Position numbers and translations under genes: made by a program. Below are positions 14,297 through 22,065 of a stretch of 22,065 bases of DNA, one piece after another. The DNA comes from JBAOHV01 sp964450685. Its GTDB lineage: Bacteria; Actinomycetota; Acidimicrobiia; Acidimicrobiales; Microtrichaceae. Under the pieces are notes generated by a model, which was given only the letters and a program-made list of their open reading frames with translations, had not been told where the DNA came from and did not search any database. Position 1 is the stretch's first letter, and every line of letters starts with the position of its first letter. The stretch lies in the NCBI GenBank assembly GCA_964450685.1, contig CAYVDN010000051.1, positions 1-22,065 on the forward strand. The letters are read 5' to 3'.

Positions 14297-17137
14297 CTAG
14301 CCGCCCCTGGCGATACGCACGACCTCGGGCCCCAGCCATGCCGACAGGGTCGGGGCGAAGTCGTCCTGGAAGTGGATTCCGTCGGCGCGCATGGCGCGAT
14401 CCATCTCACCCCCGGGCTGGCCTGCGACCCAGGCGCGCATGTCGACGAGTGTGGCCACACCGGGCCGCAACGCGACGGCCTCGGCGAGCAGCTCGTTGAG
14501 ACGATCGATGCGCTCGGGTTCGGACTCGGGCAGTCCGGACTCGCCCTTGTCCAGTCCGGACTCGATGTGGGGCTGGGTCAGCACGATCACGTGCGCCCCA
14601 TCGGCGCCGAGCGTGTCGATCGCCGCGAGGAACTCGCCGAGGATGTAGCGATCGATGTCGGGTTCACCGATGTGGCGATAGCGGTTGTCACCGACGAGGC
14701 GCCGGTCGACCACCTCCCACACCCCTGAGCTCAGTACGACCACATCGGGACGGTGCGACGCGATCAGCGCTGGGAAGGTGGTCGCCCAGTCACATCTCGG
14801 CTCCAGGGTGCGGGTCTCGCGCTGGAACTTGTATGACCCCCCACGGGCGATCGCACAGCCGAACTGGGCAGCCGTCGTCGCTCGCAGCTTGCCTGTCGCG
14901 GTGCCCCAGTCGTCCAAGCCGAATCCGATTCCGAACGCCACCGAATCGCCGACGACGAGGACCTCGGCCTTCTCGCCGGCAGACACCGTCCGGCGGTCGC
15001 GCGGCGCGGGGGCTTCGGGGAGCGGTGTGTCCGGAGCGATCACGGGGGGAGGCGGAGCCACGACGGGCTTCTGGCTCTCCCGCAGGACGGGTAGGAGCCA
15101 TTCACCCAGTACCTCACCGCCCTCGGGCAGGAAGCCGACGCCGTCTCCGGAGCGCAGAGCCGGGTCGAACGGACCACCGGGCCACTGCTGGGTCTGGGCC
15201 GCCAGGTCGAACAGACGCAGCGATCGCTGCGAAGCGACCTCTGCCATGAGCTGGTTCACCCGCTCGATCCTGACAGGGTCGTTCTCCCTGAAACCCGGAC
15301 CGGGGTTGCCCTCGGCAAGCTGTCCACGTTCGATCTGGAGCAGCTGCTCCTGCCCGGGATCGGGATTCGGTGCGGGTTCAGGGATAGGTACCGGCACCGC
15401 AGTGTTGTTGACCGCCGGGGCGGTCACGAGCACGACCTCGGCACCGGTCGCCACCAGCTCATCGGCGACAAGTGCGATCTCGCTGCGCAGGAAGTCGTCG
15501 ACCAGCGGATCGGACGGCCCTGCCCAACCCGACTTGGTTCCCATTCGCCTGGCGGCGGCGTCGCGCATCGTGCCCACCACCATCACGACGTCCGGCTGGG
15601 CCGATCTCACAGCTTCGACCCAGGTCTCCCGCGTTCTCCCACAGCGGTTCACGTCGCGTTCCACGCGTCCGTCGGAGAGAGTGACGGTCCCACCGACGCC
15701 TATCCCGCAGTCCGGTACGGATGAGACCGTCACCTCGAGGCCATCGACCGCGGTCAGCTGTTCGCCCAGCGAACCCGCTAGCTGATCCCCCACTACCGCG
15801 ACACGCACTGTCGGCGGGGGGATCGTCGTGGGTGTGGCCTCCTGCTGCTGGGTGGCCAGCTGCAGCCTCGAAGGCGCTGGCAGGTCGCGCGTGACCCACG
15901 CGGTGCAGGCGAGGATCGCCACCGCGGCCAGGACCGCTGTTATCGGCGCCATCCGTCCGCGCAGACGCACACCTCTGCGAACGGGGTTCTCGACCACGTG
16001 GAACAACGCCACGGCCAGCAGGAAGGTCACCAGTAGGCGAAGGCCGAAAAGGGGCCACTGCGAGAGACCGACCCTGGCCGGGGTGAGCCAGAGGAACACA
16101 GGCCAGTGCAGCAGGTAGACCCCGTAGCTGACCTTGCCGATCCAGACCAGGGGTCCGAGCGACAGGACCCAGCCGAGAGGGCCGCCCTGTGTCGCCGAAA
16201 GGATGATCACTGCTGTCAGGCCGGCTGCGACGAGCAGGCCCCACGGGTAGACCCATGAGGAGTCGAGACGAGCGATGTGCCACAACCATGCGGTCACGGC
16301 GATGGCGAGTGGGCCGAGGAGCAACAGGACGTTGCGCAGTATGCCGGCCGGGGCCCGGAGCCGGCGGAGTGTTGCGCAGGCGAGCAGGCCTCCTACGAGC
16401 ATCTCAGCCATGCGGCTGTCGGTACCGAAGTACGCGCGGTCGATCGACGTTCGCGAGTACAGGCCGTTGCTGATGGCCGAGAACGCGCCCAGCACAAGGA
16501 AGACCGCTGCCAGGAGCATCACACGCTGTCGGACGGGCAGACGGCGTCCGAGCGTCATGACTCCGACGACGAGCAACGGGAGGATCACGTAGAACTGCTG
16601 CTCGACGGCGAGGCTCCAGAAGTGCTCCAGCGGCGACGGTGCCACGAAGTCCGCGCCGTAGGACCGGTCCTGGGCGATGAAGTGCCAGTTGATGATCTCG
16701 GCGAGAGCGAACGGGATGTCGCCGCGCAACGACCGCAGCTGGTCTGTGTTCCAGACCCCGGCAAGCCCCATGGCGAGAACGAGTCCGATCGTCGTCCACG
16801 AGGCGGGAAGCAGGCGACGGAAGCGTCGGCTCCAGAAGCGCCTCAGGTCGATTCCCGAGCGAGTCTCCGACGCGTTCCACTCGCGTAGCAGGAGCGAGGT
16901 GATCAGGAACCCCGACAACGCGAAGAACATCGAGATGCTCAGGAACCCGCCCGCGATCCAGGTGAACCTGGCGTGGAAGGTCAACACCGCGAGCACTGCG
17001 ACCGCTCGCAGTCCGTCGAGCGACTCGACGTGCCCGAGCGGCTCGGTGACGAGTCTGCGTCGACGGACGACCCTCAGCGCCTCGGGGTCGAGCTGAGATG
17101 TCCCTGGGGTTCGGTCAGGGGCCTGCAGGTCGGTCAT
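14297..17137 (-). CDS. AT3 (OafA/YrhL-like) acyltransferase with two C-terminal SGNH domains
   Basis: A 946-aa membrane enzyme. Residues 36-390 form the acyltransferase-3 domain of about 10 helices: SLDGLRAVAV, LTFHARF with His55, RRFRRLLP, the EHFWSLAVEQQFY block and SYGVYLLHWP. A further helix at 398-413 leads outside the membrane. The first SGNH-like domain (444-686) has GDQ at 450-452 instead of GDS, and DGVG at 665-668 instead of DxxH. After a Pro-rich linker (690-712), the second domain (724-946) has GDS (Ser732) and DGIH (Asp919, His922), so it looks active. AT3-SGNH proteins O-acetylate surface glycans. The usual architecture has one SGNH domain. The gene starts 6 nt after the mannosyltransferase stop, so the two are cotranscribed. 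Confidence 0.9.
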   Translation of the reverse strand: MTDLQAPDRTPGTSQLDPEALRVVRRRRLVTEPLGHVESLDGLRAVAVLAVLTFHARFTWIAGGFLSISMFFALSGFLITSLLLREWNASETRSGIDLRRFWSRRFRRLLPASWTTIGLVLAMGLAGVWNTDQLRSLRGDIPFALAEIINWHFIAQDRSYGADFVAPSPLEHFWSLAVEQQFYVILPLLVVGVMTLGRRLPVRQRVMLLAAVFLVLGAFSAISNGLYSRTSIDRAYFGTDSRMAEMLVGGLLACATLRRLRAPAGILRNVLLLLGPLAIAVTAWLWHIARLDSSWVYPWGLLVAAGLTAVIILSATQGGPLGWVLSLGPLVWIGKVSYGVYLLHWPVFLWLTPARVGLSQWPLFGLRLLVTFLLAVALFHVVENPVRRGVRLRGRMAPITAVLAAVAILACTAWVTRDLPAPSRLQLATQQQEATPTTIPPPTVRVAVVGDQLAGSLGEQLTAVDGLEVTVSSVPDCGIGVGGTVTLSDGRVERDVNRCGRTRETWVEAVRSAQPDVVMVVGTMRDAAARRMGTKSGWAGPSDPLVDDFLRSEIALVADELVATGAEVVLVTAPAVNNTAVPVPIPEPAPNPDPGQEQLLQIERGQLAEGNPGPGFRENDPVRIERVNQLMAEVASQRSLRLFDLAAQTQQWPGGPFDPALRSGDGVGFLPEGGEVLGEWLLPVLRESQKPVVAPPPPVIAPDTPLPEAPAPRDRRTVSAGEKAEVLVVGDSVAFGIGFGLDDWGTATGKLRATTAAQFGCAIARGGSYKFQRETRTLEPRCDWATTFPALIASHRPDVVVLSSGVWEVVDRRLVGDNRYRHIGEPDIDRYILGEFLAAIDTLGADGAHVIVLTQPHIESGLDKGESGLPESEPERIDRLNELLAEAVALRPGVATLVDMRAWVAGQPGGEMDRAMRADGIHFQDDFAPTLSAWLGPEVVRIARGG

Positions 17138-17143
17138 TGGCGG

Positions 17144-17944
17144 TCAGGTCCCACTCGGCGGCGGGGTCGGGCGGATCCTTCCCTGCAGGTATCGACCCGG
17201 AGCGGTTCGCCTGAGCGCTCCCGTGAACTGAGGTGCTCGCAGGGCCGCGCCCCACCATGTGACTCGCAGCTCGGTCTCGACCATCGTTCGCACCACGGCC
17301 ATCTTCGACGCGCCGTCCACACGGTCGACGAAGGTGATCGGTAGTTCCGTGACGCCCAGGTCGGGATGGGCGGAGATCCTGTAGGCGGTCTCGATCTGGA
17401 ACAGGTATCCGTTGGCGGTGGTGCCATCTATGTCGATCGCCTCGAGAGCAGACGACCGGTACATGCGGAACGCCGTGGTTGCATCGCGGATCCGCAGACG
17501 CAGCATCGCCCGGGCGTACGCGTTGCCCCAGAGGGAGAGCTTGCGGCGCATCCACGTCCAGTTGGGCACGGATCCGCCGGTGACGTAGCGGGAACCCACC
17601 GCCACGTCGGCGCCGGACTCGACAGCTGCCAGCAGCTGCGGCAGGACGGAAGGGTCATGGGAGAAGTCGGCGTCCATCTGGCCGATGACGTCGAATCCCT
17701 GATCCAGGGCGTGTCGGAAGCCGTGGCGGTAGGCAGCACCGAGGCCTGCCTTGCCCGGGCGGTGCAGGACCTGGATTCCTCCGAGCTCCTCGGCGGCGGC
17801 ATCGGCCAGCTCACCGGTGCCATCCGGGCTGTTGTCGTCGCAGACGATCACGGTCAACTCGGGGCACTGCAATCGGATGGACGCGAGCAGGCGACCGATG
17901 TTGTCGGCTTCCTGGTACGTGGGGATCACGAGGGCAGAATCCAC
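17144..17944 (-). CDS. polyprenol-phosphate mannosyltransferase (DPM1/Ppm1 catalytic type, GT2)
   Basis: A 266-aa GT-A enzyme. VIPTYQEADNIGRL (6-19) begins the nucleotide-sugar fold, CDDNSPDGT (35-43) follows, and the metal-binding DxD is Asp91-Ala-Asp93 in QMDADFSHDP. SRYVTGG and ITFVDRVDGASKM match polyprenol-phosphate mannose synthases. It should transfer mannose from GDP-mannose to polyprenyl phosphate at the cytoplasmic membrane face, supplying the donor used by GT-C enzymes such as the neighbouring ones. No membrane helix or fused apolipoprotein acyltransferase domain is present, unlike the fused mycobacterial Ppm1. The GTG start has a TAnnnT box 6 nt upstream and no ribosome site. Some DPM-like members use glucose, so mannose is likely rather than proven. 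Confidence 0.88.
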   Translation of the reverse strand: MDSALVIPTYQEADNIGRLLASIRLQCPELTVIVCDDNSPDGTGELADAAAEELGGIQVLHRPGKAGLGAAYRHGFRHALDQGFDVIGQMDADFSHDPSVLPQLLAAVESGADVAVGSRYVTGGSVPNWTWMRRKLSLWGNAYARAMLRLRIRDATTAFRMYRSSALEAIDIDGTTANGYLFQIETAYRISAHPDLGVTELPITFVDRVDGASKMAVVRTMVETELRVTWWGAALRAPQFTGALRRTAPGRYLQGRIRPTPPPSGT

Positions 17945-17956
17945 CCGAAGACTGTA
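17945..17956 (-). promoter_or_regulatory. putative leaderless promoter (-10 box) of the mannosyltransferase gene
   Basis: On the minus strand TACAGT (17956-17951) is followed by CTTCGG and then the GTG at 17944, a spacing of exactly 6 nt, with no Shine-Dalgarno sequence. It lies in the 97-nt gap after the upstream GT-C gene, so the mannosyltransferase-acyltransferase pair may have its own promoter. Confidence 0.5.
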
Positions 17957-18043
17957 TCGGGTGCGTGCCCGACGCCCGGAGCACGGCGCTGTGGGTCCAC
18001 CCAGTTGTCACTGCTGCGACTCCCAGCGGGGAATCACCCACCT

Positions 18044-19711
18044 TCAGGCCCGTGGTGTGCCGTCGCTGTCACGGCAGCGGTACAGGAGCTGGAACCGTCC
18101 GGCGTCCTCGACCACGCAGTACTGCTCGGCGACGACCCGGTTCGGTTCGGGTGAGCCGGCCACGACGCTCTCGTTCGGTTCGTTCCACAGGTCCGAGCTT
18201 GCAGACACGATGAGCCAGTCGTTGGCCGCCAGCTCGTCGGCCAGACCGGAGTCGTCGGTGTTGGCGATTCCCGGGTCCATCTCGATGTATCGGGTGCCCG
18301 GAACCAGCTCCGGGAACAGGTAGTAGAAGAACGAGTCGTTGTAGTTGGTGCGTGCCAGGTCCGTCGGCCCCGCGATCAGTCGCTGGCCCGGCTCGAGCTC
18401 GCTCGCCAGCCGGTCGACCACGCGTTGGGCCGACTCTGCGCCTGCCGGGTCCCCGAAGTAGAAGGTGCGACCGTCGTGGGAGATCGGTGACCCGAACTCG
18501 TCGCGGCCCAGCGACAGCATGGTCAGATCGACGTACGTGCGTGCGGGATAGAACGGGATCACCACGACGAAGATCAACGCGAGAACTCCCGCCGCCGTTC
18601 CCAGCGGCGCCCACCGTGGTGCACGTGGAAACCAGAGCTCGACAGACGAGACGATCGCCGGGACCATCAACGCGAACGTGATCCCGGTCACCCATGCCAG
18701 GTGTGTCGTGTCCGGTCGCTGCATCGCCTGCGGCAGAAGCGCCGCGCCGAACAGCGCTGCCGCCCAGAGGACCACAGCACGGTCGCTGCCCGGCTCCGCT
18801 CGCCGGAGTCGCCATGCTGCGAACAGGTTCACGCCGATGGAGAGCGGGACCAGCCAGAACCAGAGATGGATCTGCTGGCTGATCGCGGGCATCGGCAGGG
18901 CCCAACCCTCGGGCCGCAACGTGCCCGCCCGTTGCAGGAACCCATCCACGGCGTCCCATGAAGGCGGCACTGGCAGGGCACGACCGTCGCGCAACTCGAA
19001 CACCGGCTCCAGGAACATGCCCTCGATCGATGCGCCGATCCCCGAGATGAGCAGGTGGGGTATGTACAGCAGGCAGGTGACGACCAGACCCAGGAGCAGC
19101 GGGCGGCGACGCTGCGAGGTCAGTCCCCACCAGAGCGCCCCCAGGCCTGCGGCGACGGCGATGACCATGTCGGGGCGGTAGAGCAATGCCGCGCCACCGA
19201 GCACACCGGCGACGGCCAGCAGCGTTCGGGCGGAGCGCTCGTCCTCACGTCTCGCACCGGCTGAGCCGACCGCGAGTGCGCACACACCCAGCGCCAGCGC
19301 GCCGTTCCAGGCCATCGCTGAGAGCCCACCCGGGCCGATCAGCACCAGGATCGTCACCACCGCCGAGAGTGTCGCAACCTTCCGGCCGAACGGACGCAGC
19401 AATGCGAACATACCGAACGCGACCGCTCCGTGCTGCAGCAACCCGACCAGTCTTTCGACAGTCAGGTCGACACCGAAGAGCTTGTACACACCTGCCAGCA
19501 CGTAGAGGGACCCCGGCCCGTACAGGTGCAGGAAGTCCCGGTGCGGGAACCGCCCATGGAGGATCTGCTCGGGGAAGGCGAGCATGAAGCCCTCTTCCAT
19601 CGGCGGCCCCTGGTACCGGAGAAGTCCCGGCACCGGTACCAACAGGACCAGCGCGATGACGGCCCACGCGATCAGGTCACGGTGTCTCTCGCTCAACCTG
19701 ATCCTGTTCAT
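18044..19711 (-). CDS. GT-C family membrane glycosyltransferase-like protein
   Basis: About 555 aa with roughly ten membrane segments. TM1 (13-30) is followed by a loop with PMEEGFML (37-44) and HRDFLHLYGPGS (57-68). Paired acidic residues in the first outer loop are typical of GT-C enzymes that use polyprenol-phosphate sugars. A soluble C-terminal part of about 150 residues, including TNYNDSFFYYLFPE and TRYIEMDPGI, should lie outside the membrane. Acceptor and sugar are unknown. The frame is open to 20155, but that part overlaps the upstream gene; ATG 19711 makes a 4-nt ATGA overlap with that gene's stop and sits just before the first helix. It is coupled to the GT39 gene. Confidence 0.82.
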   Translation of the reverse strand: MNRIRLSERHRDLIAWAVIALVLLVPVPGLLRYQGPPMEEGFMLAFPEQILHGRFPHRDFLHLYGPGSLYVLAGVYKLFGVDLTVERLVGLLQHGAVAFGMFALLRPFGRKVATLSAVVTILVLIGPGGLSAMAWNGALALGVCALAVGSAGARREDERSARTLLAVAGVLGGAALLYRPDMVIAVAAGLGALWWGLTSQRRRPLLLGLVVTCLLYIPHLLISGIGASIEGMFLEPVFELRDGRALPVPPSWDAVDGFLQRAGTLRPEGWALPMPAISQQIHLWFWLVPLSIGVNLFAAWRLRRAEPGSDRAVVLWAAALFGAALLPQAMQRPDTTHLAWVTGITFALMVPAIVSSVELWFPRAPRWAPLGTAAGVLALIFVVVIPFYPARTYVDLTMLSLGRDEFGSPISHDGRTFYFGDPAGAESAQRVVDRLASELEPGQRLIAGPTDLARTNYNDSFFYYLFPELVPGTRYIEMDPGIANTDDSGLADELAANDWLIVSASSDLWNEPNESVVAGSPEPNRVVAEQYCVVEDAGRFQLLYRCRDSDGTPRA

Positions 19712-21090
19712 GTCGTCACTTCGTCGGACGTGGACGCGGACGGCTGAGGCACCGTCCGTCCCTGCATTCTCGCCCAAACGCCTGTGAGCGCCGTGGCGGC
19801 GAGCAGCGCAAACAGCGGGGCGACTGGCACCTTGAAGCGTGTGTCGGCGAACGACACGACCGGAACGGCAGCAGCCCCCAGGGTGAGGAGAACGACCAGC
19901 AACGGAACGGGATCCGTTCGTCGACGGCGCCAGCCCCGCACTCCGACCATCACCAGCCCGATCACGCTGGCAGCGAGTGTCACGAAGAAGAAGGCGTCTG
20001 CCACGGCACCCAGAACCCGGCGGGTGGAATCGGAGAGGAACTCGTCCTCGCCGAACGACTCGAGTGCTCGCAGGCCGTCGCGGTCGTTCGCATAGGTGAT
20101 CTGCAGCTTGCGGAGGCTCAGCGTTGGCAGCTCCGTCACGTGCCCTGATGCCCACCGCAGAGCAAGCGCTCGCGCCTCTGTGTCCCGACGCAGCTCCTGG
20201 TCGATTCCCTGGACGTAGAACTCCCCGGTCTCGCAGTACGGGGCGGCCATAAAACCGCCGGTGGTGTCGGGGTTGAAGCCGATGCAGAGGTTGTCACCGG
20301 TGTTGGTGGACACCGGCACGAACCCGTCGAGCACCACCGCGTTGCGAATGGTCCAGGGCGCGACGACCAGGACGATCCCGACGAGCAGTGCGCCCATACG
20401 AGCAAACCACATTCGCGGGCCCATCGATCCCAGCGCCCAGGTGAGAGCTATGGCCGGCAGCGCCAGCAGGGTCGACTGCGGCCGGATCAGCGTGCACAGG
20501 CCCAGACCGCCGGCGGAGACAACGAGCGCGACGGACCACCATGCGGTCGTGTCCGAGACCCTGACGAGCGCAGCGAGGGTCACGCAGAACACGGCCATGA
20601 ACAGCGTCTCGGACAGCATCAAGGAGCTGTGCACGATCAGGTTCGGCCAGAGAGCGGTCAGCGAACCAGCCACCAATGCGACGCGCCGGCCACCCAGGCG
20701 CTCCCCCGCCACCACGACAGCTGCCACCATGACACCTCCGAGGACGGCTTGCAGCAGCCCGGCCACCAGAACCAGGTGGTCCCCCAGCCCGACCCGGTCG
20801 AGGATCCACTGGATCGAACCCAGGAAGAAGGGGTAGCCGGGCGGGTAGTACGCGGTTGGGTGCTGACCGAGAGACAAGTAGCCCCGGCCCTCGGCTATGC
20901 CCTCGGCGAACAGCGGGTACAGCGTCAGGTCGGTCAGGCCTTTCGGCTCGCGGGACATGGCCAGGACCCACGCGATCCTCAGCGCTGCCGCTGCTCCACC
21001 GAGCAGGAAGGCAGCTCGCCAGGGCGACCATCGGCGGTCGTCGCTGTCCGTGCCGGACTTCTCGGCGTCTTGCTCGGCGGTCATGGTCAC
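19708..21090 (-). CDS. GT39/ArnT-like membrane glycosyltransferase
   Basis: A 460-aa protein with about 10-11 helices. The N-terminus of about 25 residues is polar. After TM1 the first outer loop contains LTDLTLYPLFAEGIAEGRGY, and TAYYPPGYPFFLG follows; the acidic residue and the YPPGYP motif are typical of PMT/ArnT-type (PMT_2) GT-C enzymes. These move a sugar from a polyprenyl-phosphate donor to a lipid, protein or glycan acceptor on the outer face. An extracytoplasmic segment (CIGFNPDTTGGF to about residue 340) is followed by C-terminal helices. The GTG start at 21090 has a TAGCGT box 11 nt upstream and no ribosome site; ATG 21084 is an alternative. The stop overlaps the next start (ATGA). 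Confidence 0.85.
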   Translation of the reverse strand: MTMTAEQDAEKSGTDSDDRRWSPWRAAFLLGGAAAALRIAWVLAMSREPKGLTDLTLYPLFAEGIAEGRGYLSLGQHPTAYYPPGYPFFLGSIQWILDRVGLGDHLVLVAGLLQAVLGGVMVAAVVVAGERLGGRRVALVAGSLTALWPNLIVHSSLMLSETLFMAVFCVTLAALVRVSDTTAWWSVALVVSAGGLGLCTLIRPQSTLLALPAIALTWALGSMGPRMWFARMGALLVGIVLVVAPWTIRNAVVLDGFVPVSTNTGDNLCIGFNPDTTGGFMAAPYCETGEFYVQGIDQELRRDTEARALALRWASGHVTELPTLSLRKLQITYANDRDGLRALESFGEDEFLSDSTRRVLGAVADAFFFVTLAASVIGLVMVGVRGWRRRRTDPVPLLVVLLTLGAAAVPVVSFADTRFKVPVAPLFALLAATALTGVWARMQGRTVPQPSASTSDEVTT

Positions 21091-21101
21091 AGCAGGAGGG
21101 G

Positions 21102-21147
21102 ACGCTACCCGGCGTCACACGGCGCGGTGTCGACCCACCGGTAACGT
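21102..21147. promoter_or_regulatory. divergent promoter region between two GT-C genes
   Basis: On the minus strand TAGCGT (21107-21102) lies 11 nt before GTG 21090. On the plus strand TAACGT (21142-21147) lies 8 nt before GTG 21156. Between them is a 14-bp imperfect palindrome, ACACGGCGCGGTGT (21117-21130), with 12 of 14 positions symmetric. It could be a shared operator. Neither gene has a Shine-Dalgarno sequence, so both may have very short leaders. Confidence 0.35.
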
Positions 21148-21155
21148 GCAGAACC

Positions 21156-22065
21156 GTGCCCGGCACCACCAGCGCGTCCCCAGACACCGGATCGTCGGCC
21201 GGTGGGCAGCGGCCCGGGGCGATTCCCGTGTTGGCGCTGGGCTCCGTGGCGCTGCTGCTCGCCGCGGCAGCGATCGCGGGACGCGATCTGTGGTTCTTCA
21301 GCGACGACTGGAACATCCTCGCCGACTACCACGACGGGAACCTCCTGGAGCCGTTCAACGGGCACCTGTCTCTGGTGCCTGCAGGGATCTACCGCGTGCT
21401 CTTCCACACGGTCGGGCTCGGGTCGTACCTACCGTACAGACTCGCCGGCCTGGTTTCGCTCGCCGTGCTCGGCTTCCAGGTCGTGCGAACTGCGCACGTC
21501 AGGCTCGGAGACCTGGGTCGGACCGACAGCGGGCTCGACCGGGGGCAGATCGGAGCGGTCCTCGTGGCGCTGGTCGCCACCGCCGTTCTGTGGAACTCGG
21601 CCGGTCAGATGAACGTCCTGTTCCCGTTCCTCATGAACTTCTCGCTTCCCATCGCAGCGCTGCTGGCGATCTGGTGGCATCTCGACCGCGCATCGGAATC
21701 CTCCGGCGACGCTCTGCGTCATGAGCTGGCGGCATCGGTGTGGCTCATCCTGGCGTTGGCCACCAGTGGTCTCGGTCTGATGACGATGGCCGCGGTGGGC
21801 GTGGAGCTCGTGTTCACCCGTGGTCCGTGGCGGCGCTGGGCCGTGCTGGCGCCGGGCCCGGCCCTCTGGGGTGTCTGGTACCTGGCCAACCGCGAAGCGA
21901 ACGCCATCTCGACCGACGTCCGCGCTATCGCCTCGTACAGCGCGAGGATGCTTCTGGGCGCAACCACGTCGCTCGCTGCCGGTGTCGAGGTGCTCGGTGT
22001 TGTGCTGGCCGTTGTGCTGGTGGGCTTCTTCGTCCTGGCGGGCTGGCGGTGGCGCAGTCTGGACG
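21156..22065 (+). CDS. multi-membrane GT-C-like protein, N-terminal part
   Basis: The frame is open from GTG 21156 to the end of the window (303 residues seen) with no stop. After a polar Gly/Ser/Pro-rich N-terminus, TM1 (23-41) is followed by DLWFFSDDWNILADY; the acidic pair Asp50-Asp51 in the first outer loop is a usual GT-C feature. FNGHLSLVPAGIYRVLF follows, as in uncharacterised actinobacterial membrane proteins of this type. At least six more hydrophobic stretches are seen. No family can be fixed without the C-terminus; a glycosyltransferase role rests on this loop and on the neighbours. It diverges from the GT39 gene 65 bp away. Confidence 0.7.
   Translation, partial: MPGTTSASPDTGSSAGGQRPGAIPVLALGSVALLLAAAAIAGRDLWFFSDDWNILADYHDGNLLEPFNGHLSLVPAGIYRVLFHTVGLGSYLPYRLAGLVSLAVLGFQVVRTAHVRLGDLGRTDSGLDRGQIGAVLVALVATAVLWNSAGQMNVLFPFLMNFSLPIAALLAIWWHLDRASESSGDALRHELAASVWLILALATSGLGLMTMAAVGVELVFTRGPWRRWAVLAPGPALWGVWYLANREANAISTDVRAIASYSARMLLGATTSLAAGVEVLGVVLAVVLVGFFVLAGWRWRSLD

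Noticed and set aside
14685..15785. Long plus-strand open frame (366 codons) inside the acyltransferase gene
   Set aside because: Its translation is Ser/Arg/Thr/Pro-rich with no motif, as expected from the antisense frame of a high-GC gene; the minus-strand product has clear AT3 and SGNH domains.
19712..20155. N-terminal extension of the GT-C gene at 18044-19711
   Set aside because: It would overlap the GT39 gene by more than 400 bp and reads as an Arg-rich shadow; the ATG at 19711 with an ATGA overlap is far better.

Overview
This window is high-GC DNA with the codon habits of an actinomycete: GC-rich third positions, frequent GTG starts and several apparently leaderless genes. The gene mix is a FadD19-like acyl-CoA synthetase, a dipeptide/oligopeptide-type ABC importer, a polyprenol-phosphate mannose synthase, GT-C glycosyltransferases and AT3-SGNH acyltransferases. 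This fits Actinomycetota, plausibly Acidimicrobiia or a relative, but the class-level guess is inference. I see no rRNA, tRNA, CRISPR array, insertion sequence, integrase or phage gene. The region looks chromosomal and almost fully coding; the largest gene-free gaps are about 170 and 150 bp.

Left part (1-4258): the tail of an AMP-forming acyl-CoA synthetase, a membrane-anchored SAM methyltransferase, a convergent MFS transporter, and a divergent pair in which a glycerophosphodiester phosphodiesterase (GDPD) is translationally coupled to a secreted lytic transglycosylase.

Middle (4281-11933): one long operon. A clear TTGACA-N16-TAGAGT promoter and a leader of about 115 nt, with a hairpin abutting the ribosome binding site, precede a family 5 solute-binding lipoprotein. 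Two permeases, two ATPases and a FadD19-like acyl-CoA synthetase follow. The last five genes overlap or are 11 nt apart. The arrangement suggests that the imported compound, or a product of it, is a carboxylate that is activated with CoA.

Right part (11959-22065): a small zinc-ribbon gene and an 86-aa unknown gene diverge from a 150-bp control region holding four contiguous 11-bp repeats and a fifth nearby. Next come a UDP-galactopyranose-mutase/HemY-like FAD enzyme and a minus-strand run of surface-glycan genes. In transcription order the run is: ArnT-like GT39, a second GT-C protein coupled by ATGA, a polyprenol-phosphate mannose synthase, and a 946-aa AT3 acyltransferase carrying two SGNH domains. 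A third multi-membrane GT-C-like gene diverges from them and runs off the end. Together they look like a lipid-linked mannosylation and acylation module for envelope glycans.

The most unusual items are the acyltransferase with one apparently dead and one intact SGNH domain, the tandem 11-bp repeat array, the TAnnnT-N6-start-codon pattern at three genes, and the importer plus acyl-CoA synthetase operon. I cannot show that any of these is a wholly new system.
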